A stretch of 64,000 bases of DNA from Massilia sp. Root351 (GCF_001425045.1 NZ_LMDJ01000031.1:570545-634544), one strand, 5' to 3'; numbered from the stretch's first letter, positions 33,337-42,793 are shown. The notes: a model not told the origin generated them from the letters alone. Program-made: numbers and translations.

Positions 33337-34785
33337 TCACGCTGCAGGGGCACCTGGCCTACCGGTCAGAATTCCCTGGAACTGACTCAGTACCGGGCCG
33401 ATTTCGATGCCTGCGTTGCCGATGTCGTAGAGACAGATATCCTTGCTGTGCTCGCTTGCGCGCACCTTGACCACCGAAAGAACGCGCTTGAACTGGCCAT
33501 CGAGTTCAACGTAGCGCTGCATGACGATGGAGTCGGCCAGGAAGGCATTGCCGTACGAACTGAAGCTCAACTGATCATAACGATCTTCCAGTTCCGCTGT
33601 CATCAGGACAGTCACGCCCATCGCCGTGAGCACCGCCACCATCCGATACAGTGATTGCCGGAAGTCGTCGCGCGACGACGACGCCAGCGCCAGTTCGAAG
33701 CCGGACAGTGAATCGATCACCACGCGCTTCGCGTCCAGCTGTCTGATCAGCGCCACCAAATCTGCCAGCACCGCGTCGATGGACAGGTCCAGCGTGCGCG
33801 TGTTGATCACGCCGACCCGTCCGCTTTCAATCAGGACATCGAGTTGACGGCTCAGCAACTGGTTGGGGCTCTTCTCGAAGGCCGCAACCACGCCAGCCTC
33901 GCCCGCCCGCACGCCCTCACTCAAAAATTGCGTGGCGAGCACCGACTTGCCCGAACCGGATGGCCCCACCAGCAGCATGGAATAGCCGGCCGGCAGGCCG
34001 CCACCGAGCATGGTGTCCAGTTCCGGCACGCCCATTGACAGGCGGACGTTGCTGGCGATGGTGGCGGCGGCAGCTTCTTGGATCATCGCGCGCGGGAAGA
34101 TCTCCACGCCGGTGTCGCAGATGCGGAAGGTGTGCACACCCAGGCTTTGCGCCTGGCCGCGCATCTTGACCACCTGGATCTTGCGCAGCAATGTGTCGCG
34201 CTGGATCAGTTGAGACATCCAGATAATCCCGTCGGCCACGGTGAAGACAGGACTCGATTCAGCTTCCGGCGCCAGGTACTCGCCGATCAGGAAGGTGGTG
34301 GCTAGCCAACTGGTCATCTGCATGCCCAGGCGCTGCACGAAGTTCTGCAAGCCCGCACCGCCTTGTTCCATGGCGCGGGCCGACTGCGCCACCGAACGGA
34401 ATGAATCGACAAACACTAGGCTGGGAGCAAAGTCCCGCACTTCATCGGCAATGCGCGTCAACACACGTTCGAAGTCCCCCTCGAGCAGGTCGGCGGCCAA
34501 GTTGACGAACTTGACCGACTGATTCAGCTTGGCAAGGTCGAAGAACGGAAACTGCTGCTGGTAGCGCAGCATTTTCAACGGTGGTTCGCCCAGTACCGTG
34601 AAGAACAATGCCCGCCGTTCGGGGCCGGCCAGCGAGAACATGATCTGGTGTGCCAGTGTCGTCTTGCCACTGCCCGGGGTGCCTGCCAGCAGGTTGAAGG
34701 AGTATTCGGGTATGCCCCCGCCGAGCAGCTCGTCCAGGCCGGGCACACCCGTGCTCAGGCGCTGGATGTAGACTTTGTTATTCAT
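33337..34785 (-). CDS. KaiC-like ATPase with two RecA-fold domains
   Basis: A 482-aa protein with two KaiC domains. Walker A motifs are GTPGSGKTT (residues 35-43) and GPSGSGKSV (274-282), each preceded by the KaiC signature LDELLGGGIP / LDTMLGGGLP. Length is close to that of cyanobacterial KaiC (~520). Non-cyanobacterial KaiC proteins act in stress or signalling pathways, often with histidine kinases and c-di-GMP enzymes. The start overlaps the stop of the upstream 132-aa gene (ATGA), so the two are translationally coupled. It is the last gene of a four-gene minus-strand operon. No kaiA or kaiB is visible. Confidence 0.92.
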   Translation of the reverse strand: MNNKVYIQRLSTGVPGLDELLGGGIPEYSFNLLAGTPGSGKTTLAHQIMFSLAGPERRALFFTVLGEPPLKMLRYQQQFPFFDLAKLNQSVKFVNLAADLLEGDFERVLTRIADEVRDFAPSLVFVDSFRSVAQSARAMEQGGAGLQNFVQRLGMQMTSWLATTFLIGEYLAPEAESSPVFTVADGIIWMSQLIQRDTLLRKIQVVKMRGQAQSLGVHTFRICDTGVEIFPRAMIQEAAAATIASNVRLSMGVPELDTMLGGGLPAGYSMLLVGPSGSGKSVLATQFLSEGVRAGEAGVVAAFEKSPNQLLSRQLDVLIESGRVGVINTRTLDLSIDAVLADLVALIRQLDAKRVVIDSLSGFELALASSSRDDFRQSLYRMVAVLTAMGVTVLMTAELEDRYDQLSFSSYGNAFLADSIVMQRYVELDGQFKRVLSVVKVRASEHSKDICLYDIGNAGIEIGPVLSQFQGILTGRPGAPAA

Positions 34786-35180
34786 GTTTCGGTTCCCTTA
34801 GCGGCGGTGTCGACAACGTCCGGACCCCAGGCCGAGCGTAAAATGGCAGTGGTCAGCGACTCTCCGATCAGCAAGGTCAGCGTGTCAGTGAAAATAATGA
34901 ACAAGGAAATGCTCGCTGCACCCGCCTCGGCAGGGTGTTGTTCCAAGCTGGCATACCAGCGTTCGAAGGCCGCGCCGTCGCCTTCTGCCAGCCAGGGATG
35001 CGCCGTGCTGGCCAGATGCGCGCTGCGCGCGAACAGCACGTCGAATGCGCCATTGCCGATAATCGGGCATAACTGCACAGCCAGCTGTTCCCACAGCATG
35101 ACGCTGTGCTCCACTGCCGCCTCGGGGCGGTGCATCACGCAGCGTTGTATCCACTGGTGCCGTTCATCGTTAATTGCCAT
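34782..35180 (-). CDS. KaiC-operon small protein, paralog 2
   Basis: A 132-aa protein immediately before kaiC-like, with overlapping stop/start. It is homologous to the protein at 37002-37418: both contain LWE.....L..iiG....d/s.L, HPWL/FPWL and the C-terminal block LLIGESLTTAILRSAWG / VLIGASLTAGVLDAAWG. Mostly helical and cytoplasmic. Start MAINDERHQ chosen over an upstream methionine at 35234 to match the paralog. Family not recognised. A role as regulator or partner of the ATPase is inferred from position. Confidence 0.65.
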   Translation of the reverse strand: MAINDERHQWIQRCVMHRPEAAVEHSVMLWEQLAVQLCPIIGNGAFDVLFARSAHLASTAHPWLAEGDGAAFERWYASLEQHPAEAGAASISLFIIFTDTLTLLIGESLTTAILRSAWGPDVVDTAAKGTET

Positions 35181-35276
35181 AGCAAGAGGGGCCGGATCTA
35201 GCAATCGTTTTCGTGGCCGACAGTGTACAGGCAATCGGCATGGCGCAGGCCAGGTATCGCATGCTGTTGCCTTCGC

Positions 35277-36968
35277 TTAAGCAACGCACGCACCCGGACG
35301 CGCAAGCAGCTGGGCGAACTGATCGGGCGGCAGAGGGCGGCTGAACAGAAAGCCCTGGCCCTCGTCGCATCGGCGCGCGCGCAAGAATTGCAGCTGCGCG
35401 GGGTTCTCGACACCTTCAGCCACGACGCGCTGGCCAAGGCTGCCGCCTATCGCGATGACGGCGCTGACGATAACGCCACCACCCGGCGCCACGCCGATGT
35501 CGCGTACAAAGGACTGGTCTATCTTCAACACATCGATGGGGAACTGGTTCAGGTAGCTGAGGCTGGAATAGCCGGTACCAAAGTCGTCGACCGCCAACAG
35601 CACGCCAATCTGCTTGAGCTCGCGCAGCAAGGCGGCGCTGGCATCGGCGTCGCGCATGAGCACGCCTTCGGTAATTTCCAGTTCCAGCTGGCCTGGCGGC
35701 AAACCGCTGTCGGCCAGGATGCCGCGCAGGTTGGCCAGGAAGTCGGCATGACGAAACTCCAGCGCCGACAGGTTGACCGAGATGATGCCGCAGGTGAGGC
35801 CCGCGCCTCGCCATGCCATGGCCTGCCTGCATGCTTCGCGCAGCACCCAGCGCCCAATGGACACGATCAGGCCGCACTCCTCGGCAACCGGAATGAAGCG
35901 CACCGGCAGCACTTCCCCGAGCAGAGGGTGCTGCCAGCGCAGCAGCGCCTCCGCTCCGGTAAGCGTGCCGTTCTCGAGCGCGATCCGTGCCTGGTAGTGC
36001 AGTTCAAACTCGCCGCGCTGCAGGGCCTGGTGCAAATCGGCCTCGGTGCGCTGACGTTCGCTGGCGCGCACATTCATCTGGGAACGGAAGAAGTTGCAGG
36101 TGTCGCGGCCGCTGTGCTTGCCATGGTACATGGCCACATCCGCGTTACGGATCAGGCTCTCGGCATCCCCGCCATCGTCAGGGAACAAGCTGACGCCGAT
36201 GGTCACGCCAATATAGGCCGTGTGTCCGCCTAGCTGGTATGGCTCGCCGATCGTGCGCCGCATCTTATCGGCAATTTCCGACACCGCCCGCTCGTTGGTC
36301 ACTTCCGTCAGCACCACCACAAATTCGTCGCCGCCCAGCCGGCACGCGGTGTCGCTCGATCGGATCACCTGCAGCAGGCGCTTGCTCACGGTTTGCAGCA
36401 GCAGGTCTCCGGCCGCGTGCCCGAGCGAGTCGTTGACCACCTTGAACCGATCCAGGTCCGCAAACAGTACGGCCAGCCGCGTTCCCTGGCGCCGCGCGAT
36501 GGCGATAGCTTGCGCCAGCCGTTCCATCAACAAGGCGCGGTTCGGCAGCCCGGTCAGGAAATCGTGGTGCACCATGTGCACCATTTGGTCCTTGGCCAGT
36601 TGCACCTCTTCCGTCATTGTCTGCGCCTGCAGTGCCGTGATGACCAGGTGTTCGTTTGCTTGGCGTAGCCGCGCCATATGAATCTCGAGCGCCTGCTGCA
36701 CGCCGTCCGCTTCGCGCAAATGCAGTTCCAGGTTGGTGGCCATGTTCTCGCGATGCGCCACCGCCGCCTCGCGCTGCCGGTTCATGGCGTCGCGCAGGCT
36801 CGCGGCATGTTCCCGCGCGTGGACCAGCGTTTCGCGCGCTGCCACCTGATCTTCCCGTGTGGCGATGATACGTTCACGTGCCTGCCCGGCGGCACGGCGG
36901 TCCTGGCAGCCTTCGCGCCCGCCGAATCGGCGCTCGTTGGCAGCGCTGCGGTCATTGTCGGGATCCAT
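35277..36968 (-). CDS. GGDEF-EAL bifunctional c-di-GMP enzyme
   Basis: A 563-aa cytoplasmic protein. Residues ~25-130 form a charged coiled coil with repeats of the type R..R.....HRE. GGDEF domain ~135-290 with intact RLGGDEFVV (212-216). EAL domain ~305-560 with GAEALLRW (340-342), VDDFGTGYSSLSYL and EGVEN. Key residues for both c-di-GMP synthesis and breakdown are present; net activity cannot be predicted. It lies between the two paralogous small proteins in the KaiC operon and lacks membrane or PAS segments, so the coiled coil or its neighbours probably supply the input. Confidence 0.92.
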   Translation of the reverse strand: MDPDNDRSAANERRFGGREGCQDRRAAGQARERIIATREDQVAARETLVHAREHAASLRDAMNRQREAAVAHRENMATNLELHLREADGVQQALEIHMARLRQANEHLVITALQAQTMTEEVQLAKDQMVHMVHHDFLTGLPNRALLMERLAQAIAIARRQGTRLAVLFADLDRFKVVNDSLGHAAGDLLLQTVSKRLLQVIRSSDTACRLGGDEFVVVLTEVTNERAVSEIADKMRRTIGEPYQLGGHTAYIGVTIGVSLFPDDGGDAESLIRNADVAMYHGKHSGRDTCNFFRSQMNVRASERQRTEADLHQALQRGEFELHYQARIALENGTLTGAEALLRWQHPLLGEVLPVRFIPVAEECGLIVSIGRWVLREACRQAMAWRGAGLTCGIISVNLSALEFRHADFLANLRGILADSGLPPGQLELEITEGVLMRDADASAALLRELKQIGVLLAVDDFGTGYSSLSYLNQFPIDVLKIDQSFVRDIGVAPGGGVIVSAVIAIGGSLGQRVVAEGVENPAQLQFLRARRCDEGQGFLFSRPLPPDQFAQLLARPGACVA

Positions 36969-37001
36969 GTCAAGCTTCCATAGGGAGAAACGATATAGCG
37001 G

Positions 37002-37418
37002 TCAAAGGCACGGCGCTGACGGCCGGCGCTGCTTGCATGCGCCCCAGGCGGCGTCAAGCACGCCGGCGGTCAACGACGCGCCGATCAACACCTGCAACAG
37101 ATCGTGCAACGTCACGAACAACAGCCGGCTGGCCGTCTGCACATCGGCCGGTCGCTGCCCGGCCATCCTGCCCGTCAGTTGCCGCCAGTCCGCCGTCGTC
37201 GCACTTGAGCCGTCCGGCGCCCGCAGCCAGGGAAACGCGCCGTGGCACATGCACAGGCAGCGTCCAAGGAGCGACGCGACACCCTGCGCCCCCAGCAGTG
37301 CAGACAATTCTTCGCTGATTGCCTCCCACAGTCTTTGTGACCGCAGTTCCTGCTCCTGCGCAGGGCACGCCGCCAACCAATCGAGGATTGCATCGGGATA
37401 CATGGCGCCTGCGCACAT
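37002..37418 (-). CDS. KaiC-operon small protein, paralog 1
   Basis: About 138 residues, the first gene of the operon and 33 bp before the GGDEF-EAL gene. Homologous to the protein at 34782-35180, sharing the LIG.SLT...L..AWG block near the C terminus. Three methionines (37433, 37418, 37403) are possible starts; 37418 has GGGAAA upstream. It is cysteine-containing (GRCLCMCHGAFPWL), unlike its paralog. Function unknown. Confidence 0.6.
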   Translation of the reverse strand: MCAGAMYPDAILDWLAACPAQEQELRSQRLWEAISEELSALLGAQGVASLLGRCLCMCHGAFPWLRAPDGSSATTADWRQLTGRMAGQRPADVQTASRLLFVTLHDLLQVLIGASLTAGVLDAAWGACKQRRPSAPCL

Positions 37419-37687
37419 CGCTGCATTTCCCATCAACACCGCTATCGCGCGACGCGGCAGTGATGAAGAAGCACCGTGCGCGCGCAGCGCTCCAGCCGTA
37501 CCCAGGTGACTATACTGCAGTATGGTCAACTTTGGCACATTATTGCACCGCGCCACACGCAAGGTGCCCCATAGAAACAATACTGCCGGAGTGCGGCTGC
37601 GATTGGGGCGTATGAAGTCGTCGCGCTGGTGGGAATCGTCCATTAGGCAGCCCCCCCCCGCCATGTCCAACCCGCTTGCACCAGCGC

Positions 37688-37936
37688 TTACGTCCTGTGC
37701 AAACCGGCCGGCCCAGGGGCGTCGCAGCGCGGAATGGGCGCTGCGATGCAGCGGCGACGCGGCAACGTCAGTAGTACGCGCAGCGCCGTGTGCGCGGCGA
37801 CTCGGTGAAATTGCAGATAACAGTCAGCGACGCCGATGCCCCACGCGCGCTGCAGCAGCAGGGATTCTTCGATGCGTTGGGCCTGTTCGACGTCGACGCG
37901 TTCGCCCGCAGCGCCATCGGTCTCCAAGCGGCTCAC
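37688..37936 (-). CDS. small-protein family member coupled to a PPOX-like gene
   Basis: An 82-aa protein starting at GTG that overlaps the stop of the upstream PPOX-like gene (GTGA). C-terminal part GVADCYLQFHRVAAHTALRV then LLTLPRRR fits the family pattern. The N-terminal part is acidic (GERVDVEQAQRIEES). Translational coupling suggests a functional link to the flavoprotein, which is inference. Confidence 0.6.
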   Translation of the reverse strand: MSRLETDGAAGERVDVEQAQRIEESLLLQRAWGIGVADCYLQFHRVAAHTALRVLLTLPRRRCIAAPIPRCDAPGPAGLHRT

Positions 37937-38430
37937 AGCGCAACCTCTGCCAGCCGGGACGGGTCCACGGAAAAGTACTCCGTGTGGCCGAAAGACTTGG
38001 AATAGTCCAGCAACGAAACGAATAGCGGCTCCAGTACGATAAACAGCATGCCGGGCCACGGCAAGGCCCTCGTATCGGAGATGACGTGGGAAAACTCGGG
38101 GTATTTTTTCAGCAGCAGGTCGCTAACCTGCCGAAGTTCGTCCGACTTGTGCAGCATGCTGGCCTTGGCATCCACCGACACGCCCCGGATTTCGGCCCAC
38201 GAACTGTAGGGCGTGTTGATGGCGTAGGCGACGTTGGCGTGCTGCCGGATGTCGTGGGCTTTCTGGCTATCGAGTGAAATGGCACAGTAGGTGCGCAGAC
38301 CGTCGTTGGCATAGCTCATCGTGCTGGCATGCGGTGTGCCATCCGGACGGATCGAGGCAAGGACCAGTTCTTTGCCGCGATGGAGTATGTCGGCGACCCA
38401 CAGGGCCTTGTCGAGACTAATGTTCTCCAT
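37933..38430 (-). CDS. pyridoxamine 5'-phosphate oxidase-like flavoprotein
   Basis: A 165-aa split-barrel protein. N-terminal helix then RGKELVLASIRPDGTPHAST, the typical PPOX-like strand pair that binds FMN or F420, followed by CAISLDSQKAHDI and NVAYAINTPYSSWAEIRGVS. These domains reduce or bind small redox cofactors or act on general stress. Ribosome site AGGAGAAGC. Its stop overlaps the start of the small-protein gene downstream. Confidence 0.8.
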   Translation of the reverse strand: MENISLDKALWVADILHRGKELVLASIRPDGTPHASTMSYANDGLRTYCAISLDSQKAHDIRQHANVAYAINTPYSSWAEIRGVSVDAKASMLHKSDELRQVSDLLLKKYPEFSHVISDTRALPWPGMLFIVLEPLFVSLLDYSKSFGHTEYFSVDPSRLAEVAL

Positions 38431-38619
38431 GATGCTTCTCCTGCAGGAAGATGGTCCTGCGGCCGCGGCGTGAGCTGCGGCTTGTGTTTTGTCCCAAGTG
38501 CCGGGTAGCTTTGGTCGCTGTACCCGGCGTGGGCGAACGTGGTGCGCGTTTGCAATTGGCGTCATGCCAGGGATGGCCGGCTGCCTTGTTCGAGCGTATC
38601 AGCGACGAGCGCGCCATTT

Positions 38620-39000
38620 AAGTGTACGCGCATCCTGCCCGGTGCCACGTTCATTTGCGTGGACGTACGGGCGCACCGGGGAGCGTTGGGCGCAAGGCTG
38701 GCTGCCCGCTTGGCGGGCGGGGCTGGTTTGGCTGTGGAATTGGCGTGCTTTGGCAGATCGACCTGGTCGGCTTGCCGCGCAGGGCGGGCCGCAGACTGCG
38801 CCAACAGCGCTGCGGGCACGGCGCGCTTGCCGATGAGCGCTCATAGAGGGCGCTGGCGAATGCGTCGATTGTGACGGCCAGGGTGAGATCGGCGAGCAGG
38901 CGGCCGATGGTGTTGTGCAATGTATTGCATTGCGCGCGGCAAGACCACGATCCGCACCATGCGGCGCCGCGCGCCGGCGGTAGCCTGCACGGGGCACTGG
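38620..39000 (-). pseudogene. frameshifted second copy of PRTRC E
   Basis: On the minus strand three frames in turn match PRTRC E: ATAGARRRMVRIVVLPR (versus VTADAERGLMTISVMPR), then LLADLTLAVTIDAFASAL (versus LTTDLTLTATPEEFDNGF), then STAKPAPPAKRAASLAPNAP (versus TTQKPASSAKRATTPAPRCA). At least two frameshifts separate them, and the N terminus is not recoverable. A decayed duplicate of the gene at 27759-28211. Confidence 0.6.
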
Positions 39001-39383
39001 GTGCGCGTGGCCGGCGTAACTCGTTGGTCGTTTCGGCTGGGCCTCACCTGCGCCAGGGACCGGCCCGATGGCAAGGCGGGCGTGCAGCATCTCGGGTGGC
39101 GCTACGCCGCTAAACGCCGCCTCGCTGATGTGCCCAGCCTGCGAGGACGCTGTCGCCAGGCCCGCTGTTGTGCTGGTGGCGCTGCGATCGGACGGGAAGC
39201 ACCGGGCGCGCGGTCAGACTGTCAGCGCGAGAGAGGGAGCCTGGCCCGGGCACGCCACAGTTCAGATAGGCAACTATGCCCGAAGTGGATAAGACCATTG
39301 CAATATGCAATGGACGGAAGTCTCCAGAGGCCTACAATGCATTGCGGGCACGTGGATCGCGGTCATGCCCAAGGAGGCGCACA

Positions 39384-39641
39384 ATGTACATCAACCAGCG
39401 TTCTGACCATACCATGGCCGACATCGTCGAAGTAGGCATTTCGATGCAGCGCTCGCGGCAGCCGGGGTACGCGATCCGATTTCTGGAAAAACTGTGCGTC
39501 CAGCATGCGGTCATACAACGCGTGCTGGAGGAGCCCGCGCAAAGGCGGTGTTACTACGCGTCTCCCGGGCGGATGACCTACTACCTGGTGAGCCCAAAGC
39601 GGCTCCATGTGGTGCGCGACCTGGTCGGCCATTCGTGGTGA
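39384..39641 (+). CDS. small-protein family member (VEVG type)
   Basis: An 85-aa protein starting MYINQRSDHTMADIVEVGIS with a strong AAGGAGG site. Aligned with the 81-aa protein at 29704. Its stop overlaps the GTG start of the next family member (GTGA), so two family members are translated as a coupled pair. Confidence 0.65.
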   Translation: MYINQRSDHTMADIVEVGISMQRSRQPGYAIRFLEKLCVQHAVIQRVLEEPAQRRCYYASPGRMTYYLVSPKRLHVVRDLVGHSW

Positions 39642-39937
39642 CGGCATTGACCTTGGACCGGGCACAGCATCTGCAGGCGACGCGCAGGGATGTGCTGCGT
39701 TCACAGCAGGTGGAAGTGGGCATCGTGTACCAGAAGATGCTGAGCAACGTCGCGGCGGCCGAGTACCTCTTTGCCCACAATGTTCCGTTGCATGTGGCGC
39801 TCAGAATCTTGCTGTGTCCCGGCAAGCGGCGCACATTTTGCTCTGCGCCGGAGCGCGATGTTGGCTTGAGTCAAACGTGCCAAGCCGAGGCTGAAGCGCA
39901 GCGCCTCATTCGGCGGCTGACGCAGCAGGCAACTTAG
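39638..39937 (+). CDS. small-protein family member, coupled to 39384
   Basis: A 99-aa protein: QVEVGIVYQKML, then AAEYLFAHNVPLHVALRILL and CPGKRR, ending in a helical tail (AEAEAQRLIRRLTQQ). It gives the clearest view of the family core VEVG...A.YL..hnVp..VAlRiLL.p.kRR. GTG start overlapping the preceding stop. The block from here to 41045 is repeated in decayed form at 31.1-32.4 kb. Confidence 0.65.
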   Translation: MTALTLDRAQHLQATRRDVLRSQQVEVGIVYQKMLSNVAAAEYLFAHNVPLHVALRILLCPGKRRTFCSAPERDVGLSQTCQAEAEAQRLIRRLTQQAT

Positions 39938-40078
39938 TGTCGAACCCATCCGGCGCCGTGCCAACCTGATACGCATGCGGGTGATGCCCAACGTGCGTTG
40001 GTTGCCCCCAAGGCGCGCCGCCGCTGGCGGGCTGGCGGTCACGTCGCGACATGTCCGCGTGCAGGCCGGTCCATGCGG

Positions 40079-40318
40079 TCATTCCCGCTTGTCGGTCTCC
40101 ATGAGGCTTAGACCGACATTGTGCGCCATGGTTTGCGCCATGCCCGGGGCGCCGCAGGGCGTGTTCAGGCTGGCGCTGGCAATCTTGACGTTACCCTTCC
40201 AAACGCGGAAGGTGCCGTACCATTCGCCCGGCCTCGGTCCCGCATAGGAGGCATACTCCAGTCGGTAGTCGTCGGCAAACTGTCGCGCGGTGAAGGTTGC
40301 ATACTTCTGTTCGGTCAT
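40079..40318 (-). CDS. hypothetical protein
   Basis: A 79-aa protein starting MTEQKYATFTARQFADDYRL with GGAGCAGAC upstream. Contains RPGEWYGTFRVWKGNVKIAS, a small beta-rich pattern. No family recognised. Frame and composition look real. Confidence 0.55.
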   Translation of the reverse strand: MTEQKYATFTARQFADDYRLEYASYAGPRPGEWYGTFRVWKGNVKIASASLNTPCGAPGMAQTMAHNVGLSLMETDKRE

Positions 40319-40608
40319 GTCTGCTCCGCTGAGGTGGTTGCAATCGTGGTCTGACGCACTGGCCAAGCAGCCTGGTGGGTGCGTCTGCAGGCAGGGGCCG
40401 CCGCCGGCAAGACCTTGACGCTGGGTCGGGCTAACGCTTGGGCGCGGTTCGGCGCTTTGGCCGGTGGCAGGCGAGGCGGTCCTGCATGTTCAGTCAAATG
40501 CGAGTTTGCGAGGAAGGTGCCGCGACGTGAGCAACCAGATCGCGGCGTGACGGTCCACGCCTTGCACGCATGCGCAAGCGGGCCGCGCCCACCGGCGGCG
40601 TACTGGCA

Positions 40609-40782
40609 CTACAGCGGGCTGGTCGAGGGCTTGGGAATGGAGATTGCCACTGGATCGCTCGCTGGGAAGGTTTCATCCAAGCCCTCGTCGAGCGCCGCGT
40701 CCTGATGGCCCTCCGGCTTGGAAGGCTCCACGTTGCGTGGCGGCAGCTTCTGGGGAGCGGTGTGGGTGTCAATGATGCTCAT
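40609..40782 (-). CDS. 57-aa protein with DETFPASDP motif
   Basis: A short gene starting MSIIDTHTAPQKLPPRNVE after AGGTGAACC. The core ALDEGLDETFPASDPVAIS is a motif I recognise from small acidic proteins widespread in proteobacteria with no assigned function. A truncated copy lies at 31911-31998. Confidence 0.65.
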   Translation of the reverse strand: MSIIDTHTAPQKLPPRNVEPSKPEGHQDAALDEGLDETFPASDPVAISIPKPSTSPL

Positions 40783-40856
40783 GGTTCACCTCGTCTGGCT
40801 GGAGTGGCTTGGGATGCATACGGCAAGATGCTCTTGCGCCCATCGCGCGTGCGTCA

Positions 40857-41045
40857 TCATGGGCGCTGGTTGGGCAGGCGGCTGGTATCGTTGTTGACGA
40901 CGCCATGTGGCGGTTGCTGGTTGCCGTGCCACTTGTTCCAAGGACGTTTTGCGGGCGGGTTGCTCCTTTGAGGTGCCGGCCCGACAAAAGGGGGCGGTGT
41001 CGGTAGGGACAATGCTTCGGTACCGCCGGTTGCTGTCGTTTCCAT
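40857..41045 (-). CDS. proline-rich small protein, copy 2
   Basis: A 62-aa protein starting METTATGGTEALSLPTPPP with GAGGAGATCGACG upstream. It aligns with the 60-aa product at 32174-32356 throughout. Rich in Pro, Asn and Gln (KWHGNQQPPHG); probably disordered. Conservation of the frame between two diverged copies argues that it is or was coding. Confidence 0.55.
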   Translation of the reverse strand: METTATGGTEALSLPTPPPFVGPAPQRSNPPAKRPWNKWHGNQQPPHGVVNNDTSRLPNQRP

Positions 41046-41358
41046 CGTCGATCTCCTCGCAATATGGGCGTTGCACGAAATCGCTCAGCGCCAATTGCAC
41101 ACGCAGCATGCGCCTATTTTGGCGGGCTGTATAGCGCGGCCGTGATCGCGGTAACGTCGGCATGTTCCTGCTCGGCATCCATGAAGTGGGGCGAGCAACA
41201 TGTCGACATGGTGGCGATCGAACGCAGCGTGGCACCGCCAGGCGCTAAGTGCGCTTAGTCCGCCAGGCGTTGTTGCGGGTCCGCGCGCCAGTTCGTTCCT
41301 GGGCCTCAGTAAGGCGATCATCGGTGAATTTCCGGCCTATAATGAAAGGAGGAAACGG

Positions 41359-42594
41359 ATGGTCGCCGTTTGGCGCAAGCCGTCCGGCGCGCTCCCCGCG
41401 GTCCTTCCCCCGGTCGGGCAATCCATGCCCGGCCCTCTTGGCGCAGTGACGCAGGTGAAGATCATGTTGCACGAGTTCCTTGCCAATAATCGCCGCGACC
41501 TGATTGCCCGATGCCAGGCGAAAGTGGCCACGCGCAAGCACTTCGCCTCTGCCGAACAGTTGCATAATGGCGTGCCCCTGTTTCTTGAACAGTTGATCAG
41601 TACGCTGCGCATGGAGCAGACGGGGTCGGCGCTCACGGGCCAGGATTGCGCAATTCTCCATGCGGACGCCGTGACCCATGTCGAGATGGACGCGTCCGCG
41701 ATGCTGCACGGTCAAGACATGCTGGCGTTGGGCTTTACGGTCCATGAAGTGGTCCTCAACTACGGCGACCTGTGCCAGGCTATTGCCGACCTGGCGGTCG
41801 AGCGTGACGCGCCATTTTCCGTCGACGAATTCCGGACACTGAATCGCTGCCTGGACAACGCCATCGCCTACGCCGTGACCGAATTTAGCAAACAGGACGC
41901 GTCCATTGCGGCAGAGCGCCACAATGTGGAGGAGCACAAGCGCATGGGCTTTTTTGTCCACGAACTGCGCAACCTGCTCGGCACGTCGAAGCTGGCCTAC
42001 GCAGCGTGCAAGACAGGCAACCTTCCCCTTGCCGGCGCGACCGGCAGCATACTGGGCCGCAGCCTGGTCGGCCTGGAACGCTTGATCAACAACACGATAG
42101 CCGTCGTGCGCGAGGAACAGCGCGATAACTTGCGATATCTCTTTTCGCTGGCGGAGTTTGTCACCGAAGTCGAGGCGACGGCGGCATTGGCCGCGATCGC
42201 GAAGCAATGCCAACTGAGGGTGTTCCCGGTCGATCCGCAACTGGCCCTGCGTTGCAACCGGCCCATGCTCCTGGCCGCCGTGGTCAATCTGCTGCAGAAC
42301 GCCTTCAAGTTCACCCACGCGCAGAGCGAGGTGACGTTGACCTGCCATGCCACGCCCGAGCATGTCCTGATCGATATAGCCGACCATTGTGGCGGGCTGG
42401 GAGCCGGCGTGGCCCAACGTATGTTTCAACCTTTCGAGCAAGGCGGAGCGGATCGGTCCGGTCTCGGGCTAGGCCTGACCATCGCGCAGCAGTGCGTGGT
42501 GGAAAACGGGGGGCAACTGGGCGTCCGTGATCTTCCGCTTGTCGGTTGCGTGTTTACCATCACGCTGCCCCGGCATGCGATGCCGACAGGATGA
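41359..42594 (+). CDS. cytoplasmic sensor histidine kinase
   Basis: A 411-aa kinase without membrane segments. Residues ~35-185 form an unknown helical sensor (FLANNRRDLIARCQAKVATR). The phosphoacceptor H201 is in FFVHELRNLL, the N box is VVNLLQNAFKFT and the G box is SGLGLGLTIAQQ. Start chosen at 41359 because AAAGGAGGAAAC precedes it; an internal methionine at 41464 is an alternative. No response regulator is adjacent; the single-domain regulator at 60391 is the only one in the window. Confidence 0.88.
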   Translation: MVAVWRKPSGALPAVLPPVGQSMPGPLGAVTQVKIMLHEFLANNRRDLIARCQAKVATRKHFASAEQLHNGVPLFLEQLISTLRMEQTGSALTGQDCAILHADAVTHVEMDASAMLHGQDMLALGFTVHEVVLNYGDLCQAIADLAVERDAPFSVDEFRTLNRCLDNAIAYAVTEFSKQDASIAAERHNVEEHKRMGFFVHELRNLLGTSKLAYAACKTGNLPLAGATGSILGRSLVGLERLINNTIAVVREEQRDNLRYLFSLAEFVTEVEATAALAAIAKQCQLRVFPVDPQLALRCNRPMLLAAVVNLLQNAFKFTHAQSEVTLTCHATPEHVLIDIADHCGGLGAGVAQRMFQPFEQGGADRSGLGLGLTIAQQCVVENGGQLGVRDLPLVGCVFTITLPRHAMPTG

Positions 42595-42793
42595 AACAGT
42601 CTGTCTCGGCCAGCGACCCCAGGCAGGGAGCGCACCAGAGCTGGCGTGCTTGCGCCACGCTGCCGCCGCCAATCCAGCATGTCAGCACCGGCCGCGCAGC
42701 CGCGCACATCGACGGCGCCAACATTTCATGGGTTGGGCGTGGACAGGGAAGGACCCGCCCAGAGGCCGCTACGGAGCTGATGTCTGCGGGCGG

